Positions 33,117-44,402 of a DNA stretch of 64,000 nucleotides are shown here, piece after piece. The number at the start of each line of letters is the position of its first letter. Within the stretch, counting starts at the first letter, position 1. Source of the stretch: Tupaia tana. Taxonomy: Eukaryota > Chordata > Mammalia > Scandentia > Tupaiidae. The notes under the pieces are model-generated. The model was not told the origin of the DNA. It was given only the letters and a program-made list of their open reading frames with translations, and did no database searches. The stretch covers positions 27,145,814 through 27,209,813 of the forward strand of contig JAKSZU010000012.1 in assembly GCA_026018925.1 (NCBI GenBank), written 5' to 3'. A program made the position numbers and the translations under genes.

Positions 33117-33726
33117 CAAAACTTTCTACATAGGATAAAAAATAATAATTTATTTTAACATTATTACTATTTTCAGAAGTATGGGGAAGGCAAATATTAG
33201 GCATTGCAAGTCTCCACATCCCTCATGCCCTAAATTTCAGTGAAGTCAGTTCTCCCAGAAAGATTAGCAAAGCAAGTCTCAGTCTGGGGTGTCTCTACAT
33301 TCAAGTTAACAAAAGGAAGGTAAACAACTGGCATCAGAACCAGAGGATACCTATGCTGGCTTGGAATGACTCTGACAACAGAATGCGTACATGGTGGGAA
33401 GAGGTCAATTCCAATTCTAAGACATCATTGTCGATATACTCAGGGCCATAGAATTTAGTATCATGGAATGGAAACTGACATGTCAAAATAGTTTGTCCTT
33501 CCCAAAAAGAGTGACCTAAATAGTCTTGCAATATCTACTTGGATCCCATGCAATTTTTCATAGATAACGATGCCTTACTTCTAAAGGTCATCTCTTGTTG
33601 TCAAACAGATGTAAATCCCAATATCTGTATTCAACTATGCTCTCTTCCATATGCACTGATTCATAAAAACATTTTCATTGTGTTGTACCAAAGTAGTATT
33701 GTTTTACACAAAGTAGAGTTACACTA

Positions 33727-34095
33727 ATTCTTTTTTTATTTATATATTTTTAAATTTATTTATTTATTTTTTCATTTCATTTTCTTCCTCACATTCAATT
33801 ACATTATTATTTATCTTACAAAATAGATATTTCAACAGGTGAACATTTCTCCCTAGTACTGTTGATAAAACTACGAAATATCTTCAACAGATAATACCAC
33901 ACTTCTTTGTGCCATTAATGCTTTGCCTCCCTATCCCTCCCCCAAATGTCCTTCCTCAGACCCTCCTCTTTCACACACACTGTATCTGGTATTTACATCT
34001 ATATACTGTGTTTCTATATCCTTTAGACAACATTAATTCTTAATGTCTATACTCTCCCCCAACTGGTTATTTAAAATTCTCTTTTCTTTTCTTTC
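33727..34095 (-). mobile_element. Old L1 3'-end fragment
   Basis: TTTA-rich tail, then 'aaatagatatttcaacaggt' and a C-rich stretch. Its reverse complement matches the L1 tail at 51955-52440, so these belong to the same L1 lineage. Confidence 0.65.
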
Positions 34096-34112
34096 TTTCT
34101 TTATTGTAAGAT

Positions 34113-34230
34113 GGAATTTCTGTGTGTCAATGTCCTCCTGCCTCAGCACCCCATGAATTGAGGTTACAAGCATACACCAGTGTGCCCAACTTTGTCCTGC
34201 TAGGAAAAAGCCAGGGCTGCCCATGTTGAT
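34113..34230 (-). repeat. 7SL-derived SINE fragment (FLAM-like), eroded
   Basis: 'cctcctgcctcagcacccca' and 'gaggttacaagcatacacca' match the reverse complement of the 7SL/Alu left-monomer region (GCCTCAGCCTCC, ATTACAGGCATG). Heavily diverged. Confidence 0.6.
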
Positions 34231-34900
34231 TTAGCCTCCTGACCAGCAGAGTCTTGATGTGTGCACAACTGAAGTTAGACCTACAGTTCTCTCTGTAATA
34301 TCCTGAAGCATAAAATACTGAATGAATGTAGTGTTTATTGGTGTACATAGTGAAAGTGTTGCTGGTCTAGGGAGAGTACTTTCTAGCTTCTGAGGGAAGG
34401 ACAATTCCCCAATAAATGTATTTTTGCCTTTTATAGATAGTCCTGAGAGACAGATAAATAAAATATATGTCTTGCTCCATGACTGATGGGGATCACTGAT
34501 CTGTTTGTTCAGAGCCATTTCTGGTTTTAGATAAATATCCTTCCCCTTATTCATGTGTTCTTTCAGCCTTATTTTTCTTACTTATGAAGTGACAACATTG
34601 TCTTCCTGAGTTTAAAATTTTTATCTGTCCTAACTTTCTACACTCTGTCATTTGACCATGAATAATTCACATACAGAGAACCTGCACAAGTGCTCCCTGT
34701 AATCTCAAATGTGATAGAAGTCCTCAGGAAAGAGTCTTCACCTTTACTCTCCATAAAAAGAGTGGTTCAAGGGAATAGATGATCAATATTTTGGTCATTT
34801 CTGTAAATTACAAATTCATTAGTTAACACTTTTTTTCCAGTTCCCATAGTTCCTCCTCAGGTTCTTCCTCTAGTTGCGTGACATTAGAAAAATGCAATCA

Positions 34901-35033
34901 TAGGGAGATTAATGTCTCTGTATTGACTGACATGCATCGCATTCCCTTTTGAAAAAGCAATGTAATACACTGTAAAATTATATGTAACCCAACGTAATAT
35001 AAAGAAGATTATGATGATACTAATTAAAAAAGG
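34901..35033 (+). mobile_element. Very short L1 3'-end insertion
   Basis: The last 130 bp of the same L1 tail as 12595-13121 ('gggagattaatgtctctgta'). A perfect 13-bp target-site duplication, AAAAATGCAATCA, is at 34888-34900 and 35034-35046. Confidence 0.9.
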
Positions 35034-35417
35034 AAAAATGCAATCATTTTCAGAACCTTAAACGCTATATTTCCTGCAGATGAAGTACTGTAACAAAATT
35101 TAGTGCATTTTGCCAGTGTCTCATGATTAGAAAAGGAACTAGAATATATTTACAGATAAGAAAAATAAGGATTTTTATTTTAACGCCTTTCCTCTTTCTG
35201 AAATAACAATAGTTTATTTTGGTGTAGAAGTTTTAGTGTTGAAGTTGTGTCCTCACTTTCATTATTTAATTCTAAGATTGATCTTCAACACCTATGTCCT
35301 CAGTCAGCCATGTCGGAGTCCGGTGCCATCTGCTGGCTCCTGTATACTTCAGTATATTACAAAGAGCATTAGGCCCAGCTGCAGGGATGTGGATTGTAGA
35401 GAAGCTGTTTCTCTGAA

Positions 35418-35701
35418 TTTTATTTTTTATTTATTCATTTATTTTATTTGGTAGAGGTGTTTGCTTTTTAGCATGCACTTGCTGGAGAAAGAGAGAGAGA
35501 GAGACAGTGAGATGGAAAGTGTTAGTTAATTCACCTCCCAGGGAGGATGGACACACCACAATTCCTTCTCCATTTCCTGGGATCATAGGCATGCATGTAC
35601 ATAGGCTGGGTGTGAGTTTCAAGCTGCTGGGTCCAGGACTCCAACCATGGTTGTCCATGTGGGAGTTCAGCAACATTATCCCTACACCATCTGCTGGCCC
35701 C
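35418..35701 (-). repeat. Long-form tRNA-derived SINE
   Basis: TTTATT tail, 'gtagaggtgtttgctttttag', body, head ending CCATCTGCTGGCCCC. Confidence 0.85.
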
Positions 35702-35736
35702 AGGCCCTAGTTTTGCTTCAGATTTAACCTGAAAGC

Positions 35737-35860
35737 TGGGACCATTGTTGTACATCTGTAATTGAGACTAATGGGAGGCTGAGGCAGGATGATTGCGACA
35801 TGGAGAGATTCGATCTTACCAAAGACAATGTTTCAAAGAATATTTGGGAGAAAGTACAGA
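35737..35860 (+). repeat. 7SL-derived SINE monomer (FLAM/FAM-like)
   Basis: 'gctgggaccattgttgtaca', then GGGAGGCTGAGGCAGGATGA, then 'ttcgatcttaccaaagac': the 7SL Alu-domain core in order. A single monomer and old. Its presence points to a Euarchontogliran host. Confidence 0.8.
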
Positions 35861-36657
35861 CCTTATGATTATAACTCCATTTTGTATAAATTTCACTGTT
35901 TTGGTATAACACAATGAAAACTGATTCTGTGAGTCAGTTCATATGGAGGACTGGATAATTGACTCTGGTGGTTGGCATTTACATGGAATTTGTTGGTCAA
36001 AATGGAAAATTCCCAGAGATTATTTCTGTAAGTAAGACAAGTTATTTGGGAAAAAAGAAACCTATGGTGTCCAGGAATTTTTCTCCAAAGTGTTTAGATC
36101 GAATTGGGAAGAACAATTCATTTTGACATGTCACTTTCAATTTCACGATATTAAGTTATGAATCTCTGAATATATTAGAAACATTTTGTAACTGAAACTG
36201 ATTTTTTTCCCACCATTCTTACATTCAATTTTAGGAGTCTTTCAAAGCAAGAGTAAGTATTCTCTAGTGCTTCATATCATTTCCTGACCTCTCCTATATC
36301 AACTCCTTTGTTAAGGGCAGCCCAAGTCTGAGGCTTACCTTCTGAAAACTTTCTAGGGAACACTGAAGGCACTGAGACTGAAAATGAAGGCCATGGAGAC
36401 TTGCAATATTGTGTATGTGCCTTCCAGATACACGTGAGAATATGAATTATTATTACTATTGTGTAATTTTAAAAATAATTAGGTTTTGGCCTGAAGAAAG
36501 TGATTTTGTCACTCATCCATTCGTCAGATTTGCATGATAGCCCTTATGGAAGTGCTGATAATGCTTTTGTTCTATCTTTCCCTTTAGGAATGAGCTTTTT
36601 TTTTGCATTGAGTTCCACTATGACCTGAATACATGTTTTCACATAGAAGACTGGAAT

Positions 36658-36913
36658 TTTATTTATTTATTTATTTTTTAGAGAGATTTTTGAAATAGGG
36701 TGTGTGCACTCGCTGGAGAAAGAGAGAGACAGAGAAACAGAAAGTGAAAAACCACTCTCTCCCTCACAGTGTGGATGGCCATGCCTCAGTCCTTTCTCCT
36801 CCATTCTCTTCTTTCTACATTGTGTGAGTTGCAAGCTGCTGGGTCAAGAACTCATACAGCAGTCAGCTACATGGGAGTCCAGCGATGTAATCGTTACACC
36901 ATTTGCTGGTCCC
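36658..36913 (-). repeat. Long-form tRNA-derived SINE
   Basis: TTTA tail, 'agagagatttttgaaatagg', body, head ending CATTTGCTGGTCCC. The target-site duplication is AGAAGACTGGAAT (36645-36657) versus AGAAGACCAGAAT (36914-36926). Confidence 0.9.
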
Positions 36914-36926
36914 AGAAGACCAGAAT

Positions 36927-37276
36927 ATTAAGTGTGCATGTGTTTTTATAGGTACTTGTGAGACTTAGAAATATTTAGATACAGTCCAAAGAGAATATAG
37001 GAAACTGAACTATAATTATACATATGGGTTTTGGTTCAAATAAGTGCTGGCTCTGAGTAGACTTACTGAAAAAATATTATTTAGTATGAGATATGCCCTA
37101 GGACATGAGGAATATTAAAAAGTAGTATTGATTTCTTCATGGTCTAGTGGGATTTTCACTTGCATTTCTTCTCTCATCAATAGTAAAATTCTTCACATCT
37201 TCAACTAATACGGGTATGTACTCTTGATCTAGTCACCATAGAAATAATAAGCTGTAACAAAAAGAAACAAGCTTAT
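36927..37276. other. Nothing recognised
   Basis: Non-coding spacer in block D. Confidence 0.5.
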
Positions 37277-37374
37277 ACTGGGCTGTCAGAAAAGTCATGG
37301 CATATTGTTGCATAGAAAAACAAAACAAAACAAAACAAAACAAAATACATCATGACTTTTCTGATAACCCAATA
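37277..37374. mobile_element. Palindromic mariner-type MITE (best-preserved copy)
   Basis: Left arm ACTGGGCTGTCAGAAAAGTC; centre 'gcatagaaaaac' with an (AAAAC)n expansion; right arm ATGACTTTTCTGATAACCCA. The arms pair over about 30 bp. Confidence 0.8.
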
Positions 37375-38510
37375 CTAAGATTCTTAACATTTTTTTTTTT
37401 TCTATATCGGTTCTTTACTTTTCCTAATCTTAGGCTTCCATTCTCTGCACTTGTGGTCCTACCAACAGGGCAAGTAGATGTATATCTATATCAATATTTG
37501 AATAGTTTTTATGTTTAAAAAATTCAGAGAGTAGAAGAAACACACAAAAAAAGGCAGGACATGAGTGTTCTGAAATAGAAGCAAAAAGCTGTGGCATTTT
37601 GAATTATTTTATGAATTTTCAAAATGCATTTCCTCATCACTAATAAGAAATTCAAGAAGAGGGTTGAAATGAATGCCAATGATAAGATTTATACGCTAGA
37701 TATACAGTGTTTCTTATGTGCCAAGCATTCTTGGAAGCATATTATTCTCAAAACATATTTTCAAGCCATTCAATCTTAACCACTTTGCTATAAGGGTTTT
37801 TTTTTTTGTTTGTTTGTTTTTTTTTTTTTTTTTTTTTCCCATAGATGGAGTACATGACACAGTTAATCATGTGTGACCTTTGTCCTGAGAAGTATACAAT
37901 ATTGCAGTTATATAATATTCTTACATTTATTAAAAGAAAAATAAAAAAAAAAACAACCACACTTTAAAAAATACAATTCTTGGCCCAGTTCAGGATACTG
38001 TACCAGATTTCCAGAAACTGCACAATGATCATGGTTCAGAACCTATGGTCAGTTAATGTTAAACATGTCAGGCTTAAAAATCCTGATAAACTAGGGTTCT
38101 GGAGAAAGGGATTCCATGTGACAAACCCTATGAAGGGTGCATCTATCTCTCTTAACCTCTCTCTTGTTCTCTTTTTGGTATATGCTTATGCTAACATGAG
38201 CAAAACTTTTAAAATGCTTAAATTTTTTCCAAAACTTTGGATTGCATAGTAAATTGTAAACTAAGAGGTGGGATGATTTGTGAATTAGCAGGAGGGTCAA
38301 ATTCCAGCAATATCTATAGGCAAGCAAGAGAGATTGAGAACAGTAGTAATGGAGACAAAGACCAGAGAATGGAGAGATGTTTAGAGACTAGATATAAGTA
38401 AAGGAACCCTTGAATGGATGAAGTGACTTGAAAAAATGGGAAAACCATTTTTCCAATTTTGGTTGCCCCATTTTTGCACCAAAATTCAATATTTTCCGTC
38501 ATTTTAAAAT
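37375..38510. other. Spacer; poly(T)/poly(A) runs
   Basis: Contains a T-rich run at 37796-37838 and unrecognised sequence. No conserved frame. Confidence 0.5.
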
Positions 38511-38591
38511 AATAGGTTCTAGGGAAGGTGTGATGCATTTTTCTATTTTTTATGCAAAAATGTGTCATGACTTTTCCAAAAGTCCAGTACA
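38511..38591. mobile_element. Palindromic mariner-type MITE
   Basis: AATAGGTTCTAGGGAAGGTG left arm (eroded), centre 'tttttctattttttatgca', right arm ATGACTTTTCCAAAAGTCCA. Confidence 0.7.
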
Positions 38592-39904
38592 TATTCATAT
38601 AAATGTTCTCCCTGTGTGACTGTTGCACATTAGTTTTATTTTTAACACTGGACTGAAAATGACTGATTAAATATAATTAAAATCACCTTTTAATTTCCTC
38701 ATTATGAGTTAATAATGGGAAAATTGAGATTCCCCCATCCAGCCTCAACTTTTCCACATTGAAGTCATTCAACACACAGAATCAGAAGTAAAATCTTGCT
38801 CCAAAAATAATAATTGTCTTTCAAACTTTCATATTTGTATATCCAAATTGTGAAACAAGTTAATTTAAGAAAATTATCTCTTTTAATACTGAAAATATTT
38901 AGATGAGAGGTAATTTTGAAACCATAAACCTCATTCAAGTTAAATTTACCTCATTGCCAAGAAACACACATTTTGAATGAATGTTGAATAGAATCCTCAG
39001 CAAAGATCCTGAGGCAGAATAAATTATTTCAAATTATTCAATATAGAAAGATGATGAATAAAAGTTCCAATCACTCAGTAAATCTGGGGAAGAGAAGGAA
39101 TAGATTGAGAAATAGATGACTTAACAAGAAGAGATGAATACAAAAAAAAAAAAAATAGAAAATTGTGCACAATTTGAAAAAGCAGTAATTTTAAACTATG
39201 AAAATGCTGGCTGCACTAACAGACTACTGGCTTCACATTAAAGGTACTCTGAGTATGGAAAGCTAAAATGAGAATTGACAAAGAAAAAGTCTACCAAGGG
39301 ATCAGAAAACTAGAAAAACTATGATATTCACTGTTAAGCAAGAAAAAATAGTCAGTTAAATAAACAAACTAATAAATAAAACCTTTTATTAATGATTGCC
39401 CTTAACTCAGTTCAAGCTTATAAAGTACCATTAGATACAGGTAGACACTGAAGGACTAAAAGATTTAGAAAACTGCACTTTTAGTTCATATTACACTGAA
39501 TCCCTGATGTTCTGAAAAGAACTTTGCATCAACTATTGGCAGAGTAGATTCTCTGAGCATTTACCACATGGGAAAATGGCCAACTTCTACCATGGGTGAG
39601 AAATATGCATTTATATGATGGTATGATGGTGCAGAATTGAAAGTGAAAACTAAAGAAAGAGAGGGTAAGTAGGCAACAAGGAAGAAATTTACTTAGTCAT
39701 CAAAGATATATTGTGATTTAAAAAACAAAACAAGCAAACAAAAGCCCCAAGAACACAGCAATACCAAAGTGAAAATAAAGGTGAAATTGAAAAAAAAAAA
39801 ACTTTGACACGTATTATGTAAGAGATTACAGGAGTTAGTAGACTGCACTTTGATCCATTTACAATCAAAGATTGGAGGTGCCTCTTAAAGGAATTTCACA
39901 CAAC
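38592..39904. other. Spacer without recognised features
   Basis: AT-rich non-coding sequence inside block D. No repeat that I can name. Confidence 0.5.
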
Positions 39905-40375
39905 CTCTTTTTAAATTTATTTTATTATTATTATTATTATTTACACATTCAGCTATTAAACATCATTTAGATTGTAAAGAGACTTTACCCAGCATAATGT
40001 ACATCTCAGTCCAGTTGAGAATACTATACACATCCTCATCAACAGAAAATAAACCATATCCGTGTCCCACAAATATCTTACCTCTCCATTTTTTCCCCAA
40101 ATTTCCTTTCCTGCACTCTTCCCCTCCCACACTCTACTTCCACTTTGTCTCTAGTGTCCATAACAATTTTTAATGCTTTTATGTCCTCCAGTCTTTCAGT
40201 TTCTACCATAGAATGCAGACAGTCAGTATATGTTAATGGAGACATACAATATCTTTCTTTCATAGCCTGACTTAAAACTCAGTAACAAATCTTCCATATT
40301 CATCCATTTTCTATCAAATTTCAAGGTCTTGTTTTTTATGGCTGGATAATATTCCATGGAGTATATATGCCATTC
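39905..40375 (-). mobile_element. L1 3'-end fragment
   Basis: An AT-rich tail, C-rich 3'UTR stretch, then 'ttttttatggctggataata' and 'ttccatggagtatatatgcc', the reverse complement of the conserved end of L1 ORF2/3'UTR. Confidence 0.8.
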
Positions 40376-41099
40376 AACATCTGTGTGCAGCCTGCATGAG
40401 TTTTTAAAATGACACTTGTAAACTGGAATTATCCAGGAGACTATAATCTCCCTGTGATTAAAGAGACTCCTACATAAAATTTATTTACCCACTTCTTACT
40501 GTGGCTCCTGAATAACAACTATTCCTTTCAAGTACTTCTGCCTAACCTCTTGACTGAATAAATAAACTTATCTGGGTAAGGACACAAAGCAGAAGATAGA
40601 TATTATATTTCAGTTAAGTATCTATAAACTATTATAGAAAATCAAATTAACACTCAATGGTGTATTTTTTAGTGATATACACAGATCACACACTCACACA
40701 TTACTAGGAATGTGTCTTCTCTCTAGATGAAATATGCATATTGTATTACAAAGTGTGTGCCTGTGTGCATTATATATTTGCTGTTATGTGTGTGACACAG
40801 AGAAAGACAGAGGTATAATGTAGACAGGCACAGAGAGAGATGCAGAGAAAAACTGAGAAAGAAAGAATATAAGAAAGAGACGAGAACTGAAATCTGATGT
40901 GAATTGCACAGAGAGCTCATATATGTTATCCTGAACCTACTTAAGTGACAAATAGTAAAACAGTATGTCTAAAAGTGCATGTGAAACCATGTCAAATATA
41001 TGGCTGTAAATCTAGGTGAGACCAGAAAACAGAAGCAAGACACTGGAGGCAAACTGCCATTCTGAATCAGAAGCTGTAATTCAGAAGCTCTATGCCAAC
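40376..41099. other. 5' flank of the OR52A pseudogene
   Basis: Non-coding. The last 120 bp match the inverted 5' flank of OR52A copies 1 and 2 ('gaatcagaagctgtaattca'). GA- and GT-rich stretches occur at 40750-40880. Confidence 0.55.
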
Positions 41100-42046
41100 A
41101 TGCTCCAGGTCAATGGCACAGTCTTCATGCCCTCGGTGCTGACACTGCTTGGGATCCCAGGCTTGGAGTCTGTGCAGTTCTGGATTGGGATTCCTTTCTC
41201 TGCTATGTATATCATTGCTGTGTTTGGAAATTCCCTGATTCTGGTTATCATCAAAACTGAGCGCAGTCTCCACGAGCCCATGTATCTCTTCCTGGCCATG
41301 CTTGGAGCAACAGACATTGTTCTCAGTACTTGCATCCTGCCTAAAATGCTAGGAATATTCTGGTTTCACATGCCACAGATATATTTTGATGCCTGTCTCT
41401 TGCAGATGTGGTTTATTCACACATTCCAGTGTATTGAGTCAGGTATCTTGCTGGCCATGGCAATGGATCGCTATGTGGCAATTTGTGATCCTCTGAGACA
41501 TGCCACCATTTTTACCCACCAACTCGTCACTCAGATTGGGGTTGGAGTGACACTCAGAGCAGCTCTGTAGCTCCATCTCTGGTCCTCATCAAATGTCGGC
41601 TGAAATACTACTGGACCACCGTGGTCTCCCATTCCTACTGTGAGCACATGGCCATTGTAAAGTTGGCAACAGAAGATATTCGAGTCAACAAGATCTATGG
41701 TCTTTTTGTGGCTTTCAGTATTCTTGGAATCGATATCATCTTCATCACACTCTCCTACATCCGAATCTTCATCACTGTCTTCAGTCTGCCCCAGAAGGAA
41801 GCTAGGCTGAAGGCCTTCAACACCTGCATTGCCCACATTTGCGTGTTCCTTGAGTTTTATCTCCTGGCTTTCTTCTCCTTCTTTACTCACAGGTTTGGGT
41901 CCCACATCCCTTCCTACATTCACATTCTTCTGTCCAACCTTTACCTGCTGGTCCCACCTCTGCTCAATCCTATTGTTTATGGGGTAAAGACCAAACAGAT
42001 TCGAGATCGGGTTTCCAAGATTTTTCACTGTAAAGATTCTCCTTGA
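41100..42046 (+). pseudogene. OR52AP: OR52A-type receptor pseudogene (block D), 4-bp deletion
   Basis: Paralogue of OR52A copies 1 and 2, in the opposite orientation. It starts at the conserved MLQVNGTVFMPSV. Sequence after 'gcagctct' lacks four bases (CCTT in copies 1 and 2), which shifts the frame and puts TAG at 41568-41570, after about 156 residues in helix 4. From about 41572 the receptor continues in another frame to the stop at 42044-42046, and its helices 5-7 look normal ([38 protein letters not shown]). Total length is 947 bp, exactly 951 minus 4. DRY is intact ([10 protein letters not shown]), so the deletion is the only obvious lesion, implying recent inactivation. An in-frame run upstream (from 41016) is not receptor sequence. 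Confidence 0.95.
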
Positions 42047-42346
42047 GTCTATTAATCTCATTTTTATTTTTTAAATAACAAAAAGTCCTCCTGAAAGAGC
42101 CTTTTTCTTAAGTGGTTTCTAATTTCTCAAAGATCATTTTGTGTTGAAATATTAACTTTTAGTTTTGCATTAAAGACTTGTAAAAGTTTCACTTAATCTA
42201 GTTACAAAGGTGATTGAAATTTGTAGAAGTAATTGTATTTAATTGAAAAATGAAATAAAAGGCAACAATTATAAAGATTCATTTACAGATTAATTAGCTA
42301 TTAGTAGTGAACCCTTTTTTATTTTTTAAATTAATTTATCATTTTT

Positions 42347-42629
42347 TTTCTTGAGAGTTTTTTTGCTACAGGGTACGTGTGCTCGCCAGAGAGACAGAGA
42401 GAGACAGAGAGAAATAAAGAGAGAAAGCGAGAAATCACACACACACACACACACACACACCCCGGGGGATGGCCATGCCACAATCCCTTCTCCTCCATTC
42501 TCCTCTCGGGATCTTGGGCACGCACGCACAAGCGCCTGGCGTGAATTTAAGCCACTGGGTCTGGGACTCGAACCACAGTCAACTACTTGGGAGTTCAGCA
42601 ACATAGCCATTATACTAACTGCTGGTCCC
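42347..42629 (-). repeat. Young long-form SINE with internal (AC)n
   Basis: 'ttgagagtttttttgctaca', GA tract, a (CA)n run at about 42437-42461 replacing the usual C-rich box, body, head ending CTAACTGCTGGTCC. Target-site duplication TCATTTTT (42339-42346, 42630-42637). Confidence 0.9.
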
Positions 42630-42637
42630 TCATTTTT

Positions 42638-42885
42638 ATTTCTTATGTGAACTTTCCAGAGAGAGACAGAGAGTTAAAATTACAAATCATCCTCCCCACA
42701 CACACACACACACACACCATGGTTTGGTCATGCTGTAATCCCTTCTCCTCCATTCTCCCCTCAAGATTTTGGGCATTCGTGCACTCACATAGGTGTGAAT
42801 TTCAAGCCACCATGTCCAGGACTCCAAATGGTGGCAGCCATGTGGGAATCCAACATCTTAAATACCACACCAACTGTTTGTCCTG
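42638..42885 (-). repeat. Older minus-strand SINE with internal (CA)n
   Basis: 'gtgaactttccagagagaga', (CA)n at about 42697-42717, body, head side 'cagccatgtgggaatccaac'. The younger SINE sits directly on its tail. Confidence 0.8.
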
Positions 42886-43544
42886 GAACAACTTTCAAAA
42901 TCAACACTAAAAACTAATATATCTGCTCTAAAATTCATAACATTGAAACTACTGCCTATAAAATTCAATATAAAGTAATTTAATAATAATGTGTATAAAA
43001 CTAAATCACTTTTACTTTCATTCAAAATTATAAAAATCACTATTTTTATCATCACCATTGAATTCCTAAGGTTCTTCACTGAATGATTATAAATAGCAAT
43101 GGTTTAAGATTTTTAATTTATGCATAGAAATACAGTCATAATTTCTTTGTTTCTAAAACATATTTCATACAACCTTTAACAAATACTTTTTACAGTGTTA
43201 TTAATAGAAAATGGAACACCAATAAAAAATTTGGATTGAAGACAAAGTTAATGTTGGATAGATAATAGTTAATAGAATTAATTTATGCTAATATATTATT
43301 CAGAAATAAAAGAATTGATTATGCAATCAAGTTTTATAACCATAGTGGAAATGAAAAACAAAATATTTTGCAAGAAAGACTGTATTTTTCAATAATTATG
43401 TTCATGGATTTGTTATTTTTGCATTTCCTCAGAACTAATATGCGAAATAATTATCACAAATGCAAACGAATGCAAAAATCTCCTAAATGCTTAGGAGATT
43501 TTTATCTTTTTCATTTTTTGATATTACATTTTTAGAATTACGTT
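42886..43544. other. AT-rich spacer, nothing recognised
   Basis: Non-coding. A small inverted repeat (CTCCTAAATGC/GCTTAGGAG) lies at about 43478-43500. Confidence 0.45.
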
Positions 43545-43708
43545 ATTTATTTATTTACTTATTTTAATTTGACCAGAGAGAGACTGAGAGACAGAGAGAG
43601 AGAGAGCGACAGAAAGTAAGAAAGCAAGCTGCCAGATGTGGGACATGAACCATGGTCAGCCATGTGGGAGTCTAGCACCCTTTACTACCTTCACACCTGC
43701 CAGCCCCA
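43545..43708 (-). repeat. Short-form tRNA-derived SINE
   Basis: TTTA tail, 'ttaatttgaccagagagaga', GA tract, head side 'cagccatgtgggagtctagc'. Confidence 0.87.
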
Positions 43709-44004
43709 GGGGACTTCTATCTTAACATGATGTTTTCTATACATTTTTTTAATGTATTAGAGACTTATTCGGCATAGAAGTTTTAAATATAAATGAATGT
43801 GCAAGGTGGTGAAGACAAGTATTCATGGAGATTAATGACTATGGCCTTATTATACAACCAATGAGTGGCAAACTATAGCACTTAGAATATGTAGGAATAT
43901 GGCTTTGGAGCCTATAACTCACTCTGAATACTACCTTTTGGCTAGTATATGTCTACATCATGTCCTTTGATATGAACCTGAAAAATTCATATTCAATTTT
44001 TTGA

Positions 44005-44253
44005 AGTATTTTTTTCTGTAAGTACTGTATACTTGCTGAATAGAGAAAGAGACACATACACAGAGAGAAGTGAGAAATAACCTCCCAGGGATTATAGCTA
44101 AACTGTGATTCCTTTTTCTCCATCCTTCTTTGGGGATTTGGGCACTCATACACACGTGCCTGATGTGATTTTCAGGTGCTGGGTTTGGAACTCAAAACAT
44201 GGTCAGCTATGTGGGAGCCCAGGGCCTTAAACACTGTACTATCTCTAGTCCTA
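44005..44253 (-). repeat. Old long-form tRNA-derived SINE
   Basis: 'tgtaagtactgtatacttgc', GA tract, 'gggatttgggcactcataca', head side 'cagctatgtgggagcccag'. Confidence 0.75.
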
Positions 44254-44327
44254 ACAAGTGTATATTCTGAGTAGTTAATGAAGTATAGTGCCAGGCTCTT
44301 TGGTGCAAAAAGTATCAGTTTCATTAC

Positions 44328-44402
44328 ATTGTGTCATCAGAAAATTCATGATGCATTTTTGCATAGAAAAATACATCATGATTTTTCTGAAAACCAAATA
44401 TC
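44328..44402. mobile_element. Palindromic mariner-type MITE
   Basis: TTGTGTCATCAGAAAATTCA / ATGATGCATTTTTGCATAG / AAAAATACATCATGATTTTT / CTGAAAACCAAATA: an almost perfect long palindrome with a short centre. Confidence 0.78.

Larger units (their letters stand above)
18456..33550. repeat. Segmental duplication block B
   Basis: Direct copy of block A (1-13640). It retains about 1 kb (20010-21010) that block A has lost, and it has its own SINE and L1 insertions at 19760, 25285, 27982, 30925 and 32568. It carries OR52Z copy 2 and OR52A copy 2. Confidence 0.93.
36060..42320. repeat. Inverted duplication block D
   Basis: The reverse complement of the distal end of A/B: 36060-36420 matches 13620-13290 and 33540-33200 inverted ('ccatggagacttgcaatatt' versus the complement of 'caagtctccatagc'). 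The OR52A pseudogene at 41100 and about 120 bp on either side then match 9914-8964 inverted. More diverged than A from B, so it is older. The right boundary is unclear. Confidence 0.8.

Noticed and set aside
41016..41099. In-frame 28-codon N-terminal extension of the OR52A pseudogene
   Set aside because: The extension is the diverged 5' flank, and the aligned flanks of copies 1 and 2 do not form the same extension.
43478..43500. Short inverted repeat CTCCTAAATGC / GCTTAGGAG resembling a terminator hairpin
   Set aside because: Rho-independent terminators are not relevant in a mammalian genome; probably chance.
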